5,907 bases of DNA, taken from positions 1 through 5,907 of the forward strand of contig JAHWYE010000116.1 of NCBI GenBank assembly GCA_020028195.1. Reading direction: 5' to 3'. Both the position numbers and the translations under genes were made by a program. How positions within the stretch are numbered: position 1 is the stretch's first letter; every line of letters starts with the position of its first letter. The notes under the pieces are model-generated. The model made no database searches and was not told the DNA's origin. It saw only the letters and a list, made by a program, of their open reading frames with translations. The DNA is from Nitrospirota bacterium (GTDB taxonomy: Bacteria; Nitrospirota; Nitrospiria; Nitrospirales; Nitrospiraceae). Shown in pieces: positions 5,393 to 5,907 of the stretch.

Positions 5393-5446
5393 CTCGGGTC
5401 GGGACACAGTTCCAGGGATACCGGCAAAACGGAAGGGTGGGAGAGC

Positions 5447-5764
5447 ATGGACGGATTTCAACTGGTGGCTCGGATCGACGAAATCCCGCCCGGTGAATCC
5501 AAGATCGTCATCGTCAACGACAAATCGATTGCCGTCTTCAATGTTGAGGGCTCCTTCTACGCTATCTATAATGTTTGCCCGCACGAGGGAGGGCCGCTTG
5601 GCGAGGGACGCCTCAAAGGCTACGTGGTGTCCTGCCCTTGGCATGAGCTGGCATTCGATGTTCGCAACGGACAAGGAACCGACGGAGGCGGATATTGTGT
5701 CGGAAGCTACGAGGTGCGTGTTGAAGGCCAGGAAGTGTTTGTCGGTGGGCGCCGGACAGCCTAG
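5447..5764 (+). CDS. Small Rieske [2Fe-2S] ferredoxin
   Basis: A 105-residue soluble protein consisting of one Rieske domain. The cluster ligands are C44-P-H46 (in NVCPHEGGPLGEG) and C63-P-W-H66 (in SCPWHELAFD), separated by 16 residues. This is the form seen in NirD-like subunits and ferredoxin components of ring-hydroxylating dioxygenases, not the membrane Rieske subunit of the bc1 complex: there is no membrane helix or signal and the loops lack the disulfide cysteines of that class. Its role is electron transfer in the cytoplasm, with an unknown partner; no oxygenase or nitrite reductase large subunit is in view. C84 is an additional cysteine outside the cluster. ATG 5447 follows a purine-rich GGGAGAG, closely spaced. 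It lies 54 bases downstream of the DUF192 gene and is followed at once by a hairpin. Confidence 0.92.
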   Translation: MDGFQLVARIDEIPPGESKIVIVNDKSIAVFNVEGSFYAIYNVCPHEGGPLGEGRLKGYVVSCPWHELAFDVRNGQGTDGGGYCVGSYEVRVEGQEVFVGGRRTA

Positions 5765-5796
5765 GGCTCCTGCGTGCTGGTGCGGGAGCTTGTCTT
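5764..5796 (+). terminator. Probable terminator hairpin after the Rieske gene
   Basis: GCTCCTGC (5766-5773) pairs with GCGGGAGC (5782-5789), eight pairs with one G-U, around an eight-base loop. The tail TTGTCTT (5790-5796) is T-rich but broken. The stem begins two bases after the stop codon, which favours termination. Confidence 0.5.
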
Positions 5797-5848
5797 GGAA
5801 TGCCAAGTCCGGATGACGTGGCAGAAATCATCTGAGGGAGAACGTGCC

Positions 5849-5907
5849 GTGGGCGGGCAGTGCGGGGATGACGGGACAGTGGGCCAACAGGATCGCGACG
5901 GGAAGAC
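5849..5907 (+). CDS. Possible start of a further gene (cut by window edge)
   Basis: A GTG at 5849 has GAGGGAG (5834-5840) eight bases upstream and opens a frame (VGGQCGDDG...) that stays open to the window end, about 19 codons. An ATG at 5813 in the same frame and an ATG at 5868 in another frame (MTGQWANRIATGR) are alternatives. Nothing in the visible residues is recognisable; the call rests on the ribosome site and on the preceding terminator. Confidence 0.22.
   Translation, partial: MGGQCGDDGTVGQQDRDGK

Noticed and set aside
5447..5764. Naming the Rieske protein NirD or a dioxygenase ferredoxin
   Set aside because: Neither a nitrite reductase large subunit nor any oxygenase gene is adjacent, and the domain alone does not separate these roles.

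Overview
The window is a stretch of bacterial chromosome with seven recognisable genes or gene ends, several short intergenic regions with clear sigma-70-type promoters and intrinsic terminators, and no RNA gene, mobile element or CRISPR array that I can see. The gene mix is a nucleotide-sugar dehydrogenase, a membrane-fused spermidine-synthase-like protein, a periplasmic cupredoxin, a YfhL/Allochromatium-type 2[4Fe-4S] ferredoxin, a membrane-anchored DUF192 protein and a small Rieske protein. Together with moderately high GC and a wealth of small electron carriers, this resembles Nitrospira/Nitrospirota. That assignment is inference from gene style only; no phylogenetic marker is present.

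Layout. (1) Positions 1-602, minus strand: the N-terminal 200 codons of UDP-glucose 6-dehydrogenase (ugd), cut by the window edge. (2) 603-823: a divergent control region with two near-consensus promoters, one for ugd and one for the plus-strand pair. (3) 824-2915, plus: a two-CBS-domain protein, then, 61 bases on, a 539-residue protein with about seven membrane helices and a spermidine-synthase-like methyltransferase-fold domain; probably one transcript. (4) 2916-3676, plus: promoter, possible 5'-terminal hairpin, very strong ribosome site, secreted cupredoxin gene and a strong terminator. (5) 3724-4164, minus: a small secreted protein of unknown function with its own consensus extended -10 promoter; it converges on the cupredoxin gene. 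(6) 4235-4797, minus: ferredoxin gene with promoter and terminator. (7) 4830-5797, plus: DUF192 protein and Rieske protein, probably an operon ended by a hairpin, then the possible beginning of another gene at the right edge.

How they fit together. The window reads as several short, independently controlled transcription units rather than one system. The recurring theme is redox: a copper protein outside the cytoplasmic membrane, and a ferredoxin and a Rieske protein inside. Nothing shows that they act in one pathway. The most distinctive items are the cupredoxin, whose metal-binding loop is Cys-x2-His-x2-His without the usual Met and which could have a histidine as its mature N-terminus; the ferredoxin with a long Gly-rich insert between its two cluster motifs; the DUF192 protein lacking the usual Trp-Met of its signature; and the leader of the cupredoxin mRNA. 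I did not find a convincing previously undescribed multi-gene system.
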